A stretch of DNA of 64,000 nt from Straminergon stramineum. Lineage: Eukaryota; Streptophyta; Bryopsida; Hypnales; Calliergonaceae. Below, in pieces: positions 27,001 to 38,900 of this stretch (positions are counted from its first letter, which is position 1; each line of letters starts with the position of its first letter). The notes under the pieces are model-generated. The model was not told the origin of the DNA. It was given only the letters and a program-made list of their open reading frames with translations, and did no database searches. The stretch covers positions 31,422,547 to 31,486,546 of the forward strand of contig OY987263.1 in NCBI GenBank assembly GCA_963920665.1, read 5' to 3'. The position numbers and the translations under genes were made by a program.

Positions 27001-27789
27001 TATTTTTGCATCATCGAAACCATTTTCCAAACCAAATTGAGTCTGGGACTGATAGATAGCTCTTACTTGTGAACTTAGCATTTCGGATACCCTAACCCAT
27101 TCCATGAGCTGATGTAGAGTTACTTCATTGACCAGTGCAATAGAATCATAGAGTTGAAAGTATTTCAAGTCTTTCTGCCCAGGCATTTTTCATTGGTTTC
27201 AGTTTTCGATCATCTATCAGCCTCCTTGTTGTATTATTTTTGTTAGCCTAACTGCAAATTTGTGTACTGCAATTTGACCTGTATTTCAGGGTAAAGGTCG
27301 GTGTGCTGTTTAGGCTTTCACTGAATTTGTGACGAACTGTTGCACTTGAGCCACATATTAACTCAGTCTGTCATTCAATCCAAAGCCTACTTGTATATAT
27401 GGGCACTCATAAGCAAATCATTACTTGCAAGATGCGTCGCATTGCCAAGGCTATGATTCTGCAATCATATATGAAGGTGCAAATGCATATGAAAGACAAC
27501 CTTGCAATCACTTGCTCTGTAGATGTGCAGTGTCTGAAGGTATGAAACATTCTACAACGCCAAATGATGGCGGGTAGAGAGGTCCCTTTAGCCAATGGAG
27601 CAAAAACAAGCTTGGGGATGGTTGAATTCAAGATTTTAGTTCTAGTCATGTTACTGGATTGGCTGAAAGAATCTGCAAATGCTTTTAGGGTTATTTGTAG
27701 ATGCAACTATCCTAGCTGGTGGTCTCTAATTTTAAGGAAAAAAATGTTTGCTTCTAGCAATTAGTAGTAGGGAATGTCTTATCTTACCT

Positions 27790-28030
27790 AAGCCTAAAGA
27801 CTCAAGGCCTTTTTTTCCATCAAAAGACACTCAAAACTGCCATTTCTGTTGCAAAGAGGAAAATCTTTTAAAATTGTTTTTTTTCCATATCTGATTGTTG
27901 GATCTTGTACTAGATTGTTGTAGTGTAAGGATGTGTCAATGGAAGAAATTCTAGAAACTTTAACTATGTCGATTGTAAGATATTTGCATTTAAAGTGAAT
28001 AAAATAAGTATTTTTTCACATTGGCTAATG
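27790..28030 (+). repeat. dispersed repeat B, copy 2
   Basis: Diverged, colinear partner of 8,630-8,860, about 0.8 kb downstream of BMS1. No open frame. Confidence 0.55.
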
Positions 28031-30004
28031 AGATTTTTTGGCTTTGAATCTTCTTAACTGAAAATTTTTGCACTATTAATTTTGAATTTCTAATTTTTTA
28101 CATGAAAGAATTAGGTTGAGAGTCTAGGGTAATTTTTTTATTTTAAAAATCACTTAATTTTCACTCATGAATTTTTTTTAAATAGAACCACAGAGGTTCC
28201 AAATTGAAATGAAAACTAAACAATTAATAGCTCTAAGATGGAATTGAAACACCCATAAACATGGTAAGATCTTTGTAAGTAATGATAGGTGAGAAAAAGC
28301 GCACAAATACAAATAATCAAGTCTACATTGTTCTTGAAGAATGAAGAATGCCTACATACTAGAATGTTGTTGTCAGACAAACTCCCCTCACTCCATGATG
28401 TAGAAGACTCAATGTAGAAAAGATGAGTCTCCAAATACATAAGTACCTAGAAGGTATGGGCTTTGAAGGCTCAAACAAGGTGTCAAATGACACTGCCAAG
28501 ATCCAAAGTCAAGTCCCCAAAGTCTAAAAATTCCCTTGCAAGCCTCTTCCACACTCCAAGTCTTCCAAACTAACTTTCCACCTCCACATACTCATTATCA
28601 ACGACAAATATAACACCCTCAAGCACCACACAAAACAAAGGAAATTGCACTTAATTGCTTTTGAATAAGCAATAGCACATTTTTCCTATTATTAAATTGC
28701 CTTTTTGTTGAATCTTATTGAAAAAACAAAAATCATTGGAAATTCTATTTTTATACATTTGATGGGCACTATATGAATAAAGTATGGATGTTCAAGAATT
28801 ACCAAATATTGTAGGTGTACTCCAAAAGCAATCCAAGGCTCTTAGAAATAGAAGCAATACATTTTACCCATGAATTTGCAAGGGACGGTTTAAAAAAGGG
28901 GTCACAACTAGGTGCACTTACTTTGCTTCTATTTGAAAGAACACAACAAACACAACATCAACAAATTGATTGTATATTTGAATATGAGAGAATTCAATTC
29001 ACCCCTCCTAAAGCACCCTTGTCATTGTCATATCACATTGATGTGGCTTTCAATGCCATACCTCGATGCACTAGATGCAACTTTCACATGAACTTTATAT
29101 GATTTGAAATTCCACTAACTTTCTAAAAGGAAGTTACAATTTAATTTATGAAGCCTCCTTTAACTTTTTTTATTCTAGAATCCCCCCACAAACACCCACA
29201 AAAAAAAGGTTAGAAAGCTTTTGTAAATTATTACAACTTCTCTACAAGGTATAACTTCTAAGAAAGACATCAAAATTTCAAATCATTTGAGGTTGTTCAT
29301 ATGAAAGTCACATTCAAGGTGAAAACATCCAATACCATTCATGTTCCCATTCCTAACAAGTAGACTCCTACTGGAAGTATCTCCAAAAGTGCAAATTAAA
29401 TTATTAACTACTAATTCTCTAGATTTTGGTATTATGACCAAGCTATGTAATGATTTCAATGACCTAGGGAGTTCCACTTTCAAAATTCATTCTAATTACA
29501 TGTCTTATCCCAAAACTATAATTGTTTTTTGAAAATTCATGATTTTTAATTGCAAGTACTAAGAAAATGTTTTTTTACTAACCCACCCACCCCCACCTCT
29601 AACTATGTAGAATTGCTTAATTTCATGGTTTTCGTTGTTTTCACATTAGTCCCTTATTGAAGTTCTTCCAATCCAAACTCTTAAGAATGTCTTCTACTAC
29701 CTTGTACAAAGATTAGATTTGACAAAAATTAAGTCATTTTTTGTAAAAGAAATTGCTACATGGCATCTTGTGAATGTTATGAAGTGATGTGAAACCTTGA
29801 GAATCTGACATAGGAAATCAATTTCGGTAATTCAATGACAACCAAGTTTTTAAGGTCGGGTTTATATTAGGCATGGGGTCGGATGGAAGGCTGGCCTGAT
29901 TCACCTTCAATCCAGCCTGAATTAATGCCCTTGGGTTGGATTATAGGGTCCAATTTTCAATTCATGTGTTATTGGATTTTCTTAATGCTCATTTAAAAAT
30001 AAAT

Positions 30005-30400
30005 AAAAATAGGCATCTTTTCCTTTATCTTCCTTTCTTTCCTTTTAATAAAAATCATTTTCCTTTTTTCTATTCTCTTTCTTTTTCCTTTTCTTTCTAT
30101 TTCAAAATTAGAAGAGAGAGTTATTTTAACTTTCTTTTAACCTTTTCTTTTCTATTCCTATTTATCCTATTTTAAAAATGGAAGAGAGAATTTTTTTCCT
30201 TTTATTTGAAACTTTTCATTTCTCATAAGACTTTTTTTATTTGAAAAAACCCAATTTTTTTACTTTATTTCAACCTTTTCCATTCTCTTCTTGTATTTTT
30301 GTATTATAGAAAAAGTTATTTTATTTTATTTTTTGGAAAATTTTCCTTTTTTCTTCCTATTTCTCTACTTCTTTAACTTTTTCATAATCATACATAAATT
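30005..30400. repeat. Pyrimidine-rich low-complexity tract
   Basis: About 400 bp dominated by TTTTCCTTT and TTCTTTC words on the plus strand, with short purine breaks such as AGAAGAGAGAG. This explains a lysine/phenylalanine-like open frame here that is not a gene. Confidence 0.7.
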
Positions 30401-31320
30401 AAAGGAAACTTCATTTTTATATTGATTTTTTATGATTTTTTTATTGAATATATATAGAGTCAAATTCTCTATTCTCCTATTTTGCAACATGGTGACTACT
30501 CACAGACATCATGTAAATCAATAAATGCATAAGGTAGTTTGTTCTAAAAGTGACAATGACACATAGGTACATTTTTCTTTCTTCAATGTACCAATAATGT
30601 ACATTGAAGGAGGTGATTACTTATTCACTTTTAGTGACCGTTGCATTTCAACTTCAAAATTTAGTAACTACTTACACAAAGGTCCAAAAATATGAAACAA
30701 CTTGGGTTAGATGCCAAATGCAAATTTATTCCTACTACAATTTACTAATTTTTTTGGAAAGAATCCAACTTCCCCCAAAAGGCAATTAGATCTTAAATGG
30801 TCACTAAAAGAGTGGACTACTTTAATTTGAAAAAACTATTTTGGAACATAGAAATATAATACAATATTCAAATGTCTCATTCTTTGGTGTGCAAGAACTT
30901 CCTTTCCAAAAGCCAACAATAAAACAAAAAATTATGAACAATCTACTAATGGTAACTTCTAACAAGTAGGCAATTCAATTTATTTCAATTAGTTAAACAA
31001 TATAAAACCCTTTTTTCATTCAACTATTTAAAATCAATTAATTTCTTAATAAATTATCAAGAAAGGTAATTGGTAAGCTCACCAAGCCTTTCTTAACCTC
31101 TAAGCGCACCGACATCCATTTTCTAGACAATGAATAGATTGGAACTCCAATTTCATCCTCCTAACTACTTGGATGAAATTTATTCTAATTTGTGGAAATA
31201 CTTTAACAAGTCGTTGTCCTATCTAAGGGTTGGATTTGGGATTACTAGAATACATATTTTTCTAAAATTATAAATGTGCAAGGATGTCAAGTGGTCAAAT
31301 TGCATTGACTTTAGTTCAAA

Positions 31321-31665
31321 ACTAAATTTGCCGAAACAAGGTCATGGATTTAAAGAACCCTAAAATTCCAAAAAATCACCATACAAAAAGAACCTCATTT
31401 CAAATCAATTCCAACAAATTTTACTCAAAAAATGATAATATTTTATTTGTAATCAAATATTGAGGGAATTTTGGAATTTCTCTTTCAAAATTTACAAAGT
31501 AAGATTGTTGATAGCATTGGTGAATCTAATTTTACAGATGGAATCTACAAATCAAGATCTACAATTTTTATTTGTATTATAATTCCAAAATATGCTTCTA
31601 AATAGCACTTTATAATGAATTTTCTCAAATCATCAATTCTAGAGATGAATCTAGACGTTTAGGGG
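31321..31665 (+). repeat. dispersed repeat C, copy 1
   Basis: Colinear with about 50,496-50,830. Shared blocks are CTCATTTCAAATC-ATTCCAACAAA, TTTCAAA, CATTGGT, ATGGAATC-ACAA and CAATTCCAAAA-TAT. No coding capacity; class unknown. Confidence 0.55.
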
Positions 31666-31712
31666 TTAACCAAGACTCTTTCAAATTACCCTATCTTGGT
31701 GGACTGATTAAT

Positions 31713-31848
31713 AAATTATTGGCCCACCAAATTATGAAAGGCTTGGTAATTTAAATTAAATTTTAATAAATTTCCAGACCACCAAATTTAGAAAGGTTTG
31801 GTAATTAGTTGAATTTTTCCATAAACTACCAGCCTACAAAACCTTTCA
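31713..31848 (+). repeat. Degenerate tandem repeat, period about 55 bp
   Basis: Units begin near 31,713, 31,768 and 31,823 with AAATTATTGGCCCACCAAAT, AAATTTCCAGACCACCAAAT and AAACTACCAGCCTACAAAAC. The third is partial. It lies 160 bp before a MITE copy. Confidence 0.5.
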
Positions 31849-32007
31849 TATCAAGACCACACAGATAGACAAGAACAAATTGGGAAGAACATAACACACA
31901 AGAAGCACAATGAAGGAGTTTGTAAGAAAAATGTAAAAAATGTAGAAAATGGATGGTAGAGATTTGTACAATCCAACAAAGGAGCCCAATTCGGCCCCAA
32001 TCTAGCC

Positions 32008-32262
32008 CTACACTAAATAGTGAAATTAGGTTGCCCCACACTAATTTTTTAACATTTGATACTATATAAATATTTACTTTTATTCTATAAGAATGCACTG
32101 CTCTTGAATTAGATATTGTTGTAATTGGGACTCATGACCTAGAATGTGTAGAAATGGACATATATGTAGAAATTTTTGTTGACTTTGATAACTTATAAAG
32201 CAACTTTCCTAGGGTAAGGCAACTTAATTGTTAAGGCAACCTAATTTCACTATTTTATGTAG
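32008..32262. mobile_element. MITE copy 2
   Basis: About 255 bp with termini CTACACTAAATAGTG on the left and CTACATAAAATAGTG on the right (inverted), both continuing into GAAATTAGGTTGCC. It is the best preserved copy of the family also at 11,724-11,976 and 59,687-59,890. It inserts about 640 bp upstream of the TPC1 start codon. No target duplication is obvious. Confidence 0.88.
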
Positions 32263-32904
32263 ATGGGAGTTCAGGCCACCAAAAACCTTGTCCCAATTGC
32301 TCCCTTGGGGTCAGATGGTTTGCACCAAAACTATGCCAACTAAGGCGACACGTAGGATGTGTTGTCATTCAATCTGGCCCCAAGTATAAAGCCCTTTGGG
32401 CAGGATTTGGAGAAATTGAGTGATCCTATTGGTTCAAACTTGGAGAGTTCTGGTCAGCCTTCAATCTGACCCCAAGTATAAACCGGCCCTTATTAATAAG
32501 GGAATTATTATTAAGTCTTAGTTCCAAATGTTCAGAATGGATCCCCCAGTGCAGAGCAGAAGATGCGAAACTCAGGTTGCCAGGTGTGTCCCCAACAGTG
32601 AGGGAAGACTTGTTCGCTATGACTTGGCAGTCCATTACCCTTCCACCTGGCTCCCTCCCTCGCTCCCTCGCAGCTTGCCTAGCCCTGCCTTTCCAAGCTT
32701 GCGTGCTCCTCGTCCTGAGAGTGCTCCCAGATCCCCCCTCCCATCAGTCCGTAACAGTCCGTAGCAGTCCGTAGTCCCATAGCTGAAGAGATTGTCAGTA
32801 CAGTAGTTGGTCCCCTCAGTTTGCACAATTTGCACTGACTTCCATTGGGGTGGACTCGATCGGCTCGGCTCGGGGCTGGGCTGTTGGTGCAAGCCAAGTG
32901 CGCC
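32263..32904 (+). other. TPC1 upstream region and probable 5'-UTR
   Basis: GC content rises from about 32,520 with CTCCCTCGCTCCCTCGC-like words, as expected of a plant promoter and leader. The short open frames here are not conserved. No TATA box can be assigned with confidence. Confidence 0.45.
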
Positions 32905-35900
32905 ATGGAGGAATCCTTGCTTCCCAGTGGAAGCTCGCAGGCGGACGACTCGACTAATGGCAGTCGGAGTGTTCGCAGAAGGGGAGGACGTGAGGAGCGC
33001 GAGGGGTTGGGGAACAATGTGCTTGGACGACGCGAGGGCGCCATTACCAGTGGAGACCGGTACCAGAAAGCCTCCGCCATGGTGGATCAGGTACGAATTG
33101 AAGGAAGGGAAAAAAACGACGCCATCTCACGCTTGTCATACTCACAATTCTGGGTCCTCGTAGACTCAAAACGAACAAACTAGACAATCTCACTGACGGA
33201 CGGACAGACAGACAGACAGACACAGTGGTCGGAGTAGAGGCGGATAACAAATGGACATCGATAGTTGTTCAACAGGGATGTGTTTTGCAATAGCTAGTTA
33301 GTAGGCTAAAGGAGAGGCTCCATGGACCATATAGATGAACTTTGTGCTAAATTAAGTGTGAAAACACTTAATTTCAAATTTATATAGATTGACATTTCGT
33401 TTTTTGCAATGGATTTTGAACGTACGCAGCTTAGAATAAATGTGTAAAATTTTAGAAGACACAAGAGCCCTTTTCCTTGCTGTATGGTAAAGGGAGACTA
33501 TCCATTGCATTTACCTGGCTGTTGAAAAAATTCGCTGGTGGTGCTGAACTAGGGGTCCGGATTGGACTAGTGATTTTTCATACCTTGCTGTTGCTGAGTG
33601 TAGGCCGAGGATGGAGTGGGGTTACCAGTGGAGGTGCTGAGCCAACCCAACTTCGAGCACGCTGCAAATCTCTACTTCTGGTTCATTAGACTCAACCCGA
33701 TTTGGGCTCTCAATCTGGCTGCGCTTCTGGTGCTCAACTTCTTCGAGGTGAGTCCCCTCCCAAAGGGAAATTTGGCTCTAGATAGCTCAAACGATTTCGA
33801 TCTGTAATGTGCAGGGGAAGGCCCTCCTAACGAAGCGGGCATTCCGTGTTGTTGTCAAATGGCATGAATGTTCTTAGATTTGGATAGGTGGATGGTTGGA
33901 TGACCTTGGCGAATGCCCGGTTACAAATGCAATCTGCTTAACACGATGATCCTGCCACAGAACGTGTTACTGAATGGTACCGAATGGTGGAATTACAGGG
34001 AATATTTTCCATTCAACAATCCAAGTCTAGAATGTATAGATGAGCTGAATTTTCGTTTTGGGGAAAAGCTATCGTCCTTGCCAGCACTACTGTACTCAAG
34101 AATGTTATGCGACTATTTTCTACCTTGATATCTGATTTGAATTGGTTTTCGTCAGGTGCCTCTTTGGTGTAGGGAGTCCTTTCCAAATCCATGTGGGGAT
34201 CCGGAGAAGTATTACCTCGGCGGTTTGCCTTACTTGACAAGAATGCAGTCTTTGATCTTGGAGGTATGTGGAACCGACGAATTCTGTTTGATTGTTTAGT
34301 ACAAAGTGGAATACAATCTGTTTGTTTGTTTGTTTATTTGTTTGTGCAATTCATAGCCAAAGGGATAGGTGGGTGATCCTTGAAGTTGGAGCATGGTCAA
34401 GCTCATGGCATAAATTGGATGTGAGTTGAGTGATTGCAGATGATCAGTGTTGTGATTCTCGCGGTGTATACCTTCTTTCCAATTGCCTTCGTTGGAAACT
34501 CAATTTTCTGGCGTAGTCGACTTGATAACCTCAAAGTGAGTGAACAACCCAAAGCTTGCTCCACTGTTGCTCCACTGTTGCTCCACTTGTGATCATTTTA
34601 TCATATGTTGGAGTATAATTTGGGGAGAGATATGTTTGGGTACAAGAGCCAATTGTAACTCACTTGAGATCAAAGTTTTTAAACTCATTATGTTTGAATT
34701 TTTTTTCTACAATTTTAAAGTCAATGGTTATATAATACTCCATTTCCATTCAAAGATTGCTTGCCATAAACCTTTTTGGTCACTTTCATTGTCTTAAGGC
34801 ACAAGGCTGTTGAAAGGCAGTTGGAAAGAGACAAGGTTGTTTAAAAGCCATAACCAATGCTCCCCACTATATTCTTCTAAAGAGTTGTAGATTTTCAAGA
34901 TTTGATGGTCTTGATTAAGTACAAATGAGAGGGTCATTTGACTTAAACCAAGTGACCTCTCATTATCTAGTACCTAGATGTTTAGCCAAATCATGCATGT
35001 CTTTCCTATTCACTAATGAGTCCAACCAAGTATATGTATAGATGAGTTGGTAGTAATAGATGTTAGTTTAGGAGATTGGATTGTGTCCCTAATGGTTTTA
35101 TTAAACTCTACCTTATTGTTTTGATTCAATGATGTAGGAAGATCAGTTCCCTTGATATCATTTTAGATAAACAACCAACCTTTAGTCTTCTTCAAAGACA
35201 AGACTTAAGCACATTCTAAAGTAAACATTTGTCTGTGTAGGTTACACTATTTGTATTGCTAGCTGGAGATGCCATCTTCAATTTGGTGTATGTGGCTTCA
35301 TGGGGTCCTCTTGACCATCTCCCGTTTCGAATAGGCCCTTACATAAGGGTCTTGCTTGTCGTTGCAAACCTTCGGTAAGCATGTTCACTATTAGTACATC
35401 CATTGCAACATGTGCAATAACACCTGTTTGGACAAGAAACATAGTGCTATTTTTAGTTTGTCAAAAATTGGATATCAAATTGAGGTGTATTTCAAAATTT
35501 GAGTAACAATGTATTATGATGAATACATGACCTTCCAAATGGAAGAATTTGTGACAAGTCATGACATTGTGTACCTAATGTAATAGAAAATAGTAACCCT
35601 CTTTCATCTACATTGAATGTGAAATAATATGCTTTGAAGGGAGGATTCCTAACACCTAATTTAGTTGAATGAAAGCCACAATGTGAATGTTGGTGTGCAG
35701 AGGTTTACGTGACTGTGTCAAAACATTGACTGGCATCGTTCCAGAATTTTTGGACATTTCTGTAAGTAAATCCATACTCATGCATCTTAGTTCAAGACAT
35801 GATTCATAATTGCTCAAATCTTTGAAAGAATTGGATGGAACAACCCATTAAGGACAATGGATTCATGATTTAAAAATGACCATTTTGATTGATCACATTG

Positions 35901-38900
35901 TGGAAAGTATAATTGATAAAATGTTCGTACAATATGATTGAGTGAAGAACATTGCAAGTGTTGGTCCAAAAGAACTATAATTTGAAAAAATAAAAACCCT
36001 CAGTCAAACTCTCCAAAGAGGCCAAAAAAACAAAAACATGAGACCAAAGATCGGCTTCTTCGTCCTTAAAACGGTTAAGACATGAATGTTTTGGGCGTTG
36101 TACAACAGGCTCTCCTTCTGCTGTTTCTCCTGTTTTCAAGCTGGCTTGCATACATCCTCTTTGAGGACACCGTGCAAGGGAAGACGCTCTTCAAAACTTA
36201 TGGCGCCACGTTGTATCAAATGTCTATCCTCTACACTACTTCAAACAATCCAGATGTTTGGCTTCCTGCGTACAAGTGAGTATGACTCTCAAGTCGCAAT
36301 TCTCATTTGTGATGCTTTGAGATTTTTATAATGCATCAGTTTCCTCTGTGGATAGTGTATCAAGAATTGGACCATTTTCGAGACTTTGCTGGCATCTTGA
36401 AAGCTTACACTTCTGTGTTGGAAGCCCCATATTTCAGAAGGAAGCACACGTTCTAATGACGGAAGTGAAATTTTATCCAGGGAATCACGATATTCGGCAA
36501 TCTTTTTCGTGCTCTACATCTTATTCGGTGTATACTTCGTCACCAGTCTTGTTCTTGCCGTTGTGTACGACAGCTTCAAGGGTCAGGTACTTCTTTTCCT
36601 CTCAGAACCACTCCTTCATTCAATGATACGCCCCTCTACAGCAAAACAGTAAGGCTTGTGCAAATCATGTTGTGCAAATCTAGTGAGGAAGCCGAAACCC
36701 TAAATCCAATTTGGCTGGAACTTTTATGGGGGACAATCTCAGTATTGACTTCTAGTTGGTTGGATTTCTCATTCCTGCAGTTAGCCGATCTTATGGTAGA
36801 GGCAGAGACATCAAGACAGGAAGTGTTGAGTGCTGCATTTGACCTTCTAGACGAAGAGGTACCAAGCTTTGAGTTCACTCCAATTGGTTTTGTGATACAT
36901 TCTAATTCTTTTCTTCGTCGCTCCTGCTTGTGCTCAGGTTATGTGATTGTGCCAATTGATTTGATGGGAAGTTGTAATGTGCAGAAAAGAGGTTACTTGG
37001 ATATCCAACAGTGTGCCGAGCTTTTCAGAGAGCTCAATACGTACAGGTATGGACTTGGCCCCGATGATAGAAAGCTATAACCGTGGCCAAGAACTGACGC
37101 CCAATTTTGGAGGGATTGTCAGCATATGGACACAGTTATAGATTTGTATCGCAAAATCAAAACGTTGGGTGTTATAGAAAGCCTCTGGGAGAAAATATTG
37201 GGATTATATAGAATGTTATGATTGTTCGAATTGGTACCTTAATGAGGCTTTCTAAGGGCTCTGATGTTAAAATAGGACGCTGCCACAAATTGCTGATGAC
37301 GACATTGAGGCAGTCTTCTACGCCTTAGATGACAGTGGTGACTTCAAAGTCGGTGACTCTTTTCTCACTCTTCTTTTTTATGGCCTGGTACAAGAAATTG
37401 TTAGGCTTGTGCTTCGACAGATTAACTGTCAATTTGTATTTGGACAGGTAAACTGAAAGAAGACAATCTTGTGTTTGGACAGATAAACAGGGAAGAATTT
37501 GCTGACCTGTGCAACGCAATCTCCTTGAAGTTTGACAGGGCTGATGAGGTAATTTAAGCATCCATACTACTTAAATTATCCTTTCACACTTTTGGATCTT
37601 TAATCTCTCTTTCAGTTTCAATTCATTGGATGAGGTGGTTTTAACTAAAGAGCTCCTAGATTGTGAGTCGATTTATCTTCTTCCCTGATCAAAGCTTGGC
37701 AAGCCATGAACCTAACCTCGTGCTCTTCTAAACCACATTTCAGCCAGCGTATGTGGAAAGGTTTCCAAGGTTTTTCAACTCCAAGCAATTCCAGGCACTG
37801 CAGAAATTTGTGAAAAGCGATCTCTTTGACAACATCATAATTGGCATGCTTTTGGTGAACTTGGTGGCCGTCCTTATCGAGTCTACAGTAAGCTATAATT
37901 CAAAACTCAACCTCAGCATCGCGAATGAAGCCATTTAGACGTACACGCTCGTAAGAAGATTGACTAGTGAGAATATGGTCTGCTTAGATCAGGGAAAATG
38001 ACCAAAAGAAAATCCACAACTAGTCTAATTTATCAGATATGATGTGCGTTCCTTCTCATGGGTCTTCTGTGACCATGTTTCCTTCATTTAATTCCTGGAG
38101 AAGTCCATGTCCCAGAGTCGTCATAATGCAAGGACTAATCCGAGTCTCAAAGCTGTTTATAATATGATTTGTGTGGGATGCAGTTGGACATTGAGAACAG
38201 TTCTTCTCAAGGGACTTGGCAGTATGTTGAGTTTGTTCTAGGTAATTAAACCTATCGATTGCTTCTCTGCCCAAATAGGTTGAGGGATGAAGACTACTAC
38301 TGTTGTGAAATTCCCTCAACCTTAAACTTTATAGACTTTTGAATTCTATTATAATGTGTGTTGGTTGGGGTTGTTTCTTTCGCAACGGCAGGTTGGTTGT
38401 ACGTGGTGGAAATGCTCCTCAAAGTGGTGGTTTATGGTTTTCACAACTATTGGCGATCATCCCAAAACCGTTTTGATTTTGTTATTACTGTGACTATCGG
38501 TAAGCATTCACTTCATAATAATACTGGTTGCATTTTGCCCAGGGTGGGAAATATTGTTTTAATAAGAAGAAGAATTCTTGATTATTTGGGGTACTTCAGT
38601 AATAACATTGGCTGTGTTGACTACCAAAAATGACTCGTGAGCAGACCCATATGACATATGACTATGGTACTCGGCTATCAGTGGGATCATGTAATTAAAG
38701 TTGGGAAATCAAGTTCGGCAGATGCTAATTATAGGAATATTCCTTTGAAATCCATGTTTTTTCCATCCAATTTTTTTTAATTTGAAAAAATAATTACCCT
38801 AAAATTCCGGCATTGTTTTTTAGAATCATTTTTTGCTGGCCCTGATAGCCAAGTACAGTAGTTAGATTCGTTGCGGATCTTCTTGTGGATCATTTCTCTG

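Larger units (their letters stand above)
27001..32007. other. AT-rich intergenic region between BMS1 and TPC1, left part
   Basis: The BMS1 3'-UTR probably occupies the first few hundred bases. Beyond that no gene is supported. The region holds repeat B copy 2, a pyrimidine-rich low-complexity tract (about 30,005-30,400), repeat C copy 1 and a short 55-bp tandem repeat (31,713-31,848). Confidence 0.6.

Noticed and set aside
36082..36108. ATG at 36,082 as start of TPC1 exon 7
   Set aside because: An acceptor there breaks the frame set by exon 6, while the CAG before 36,109 keeps it and gives the loop length known for TPC1.
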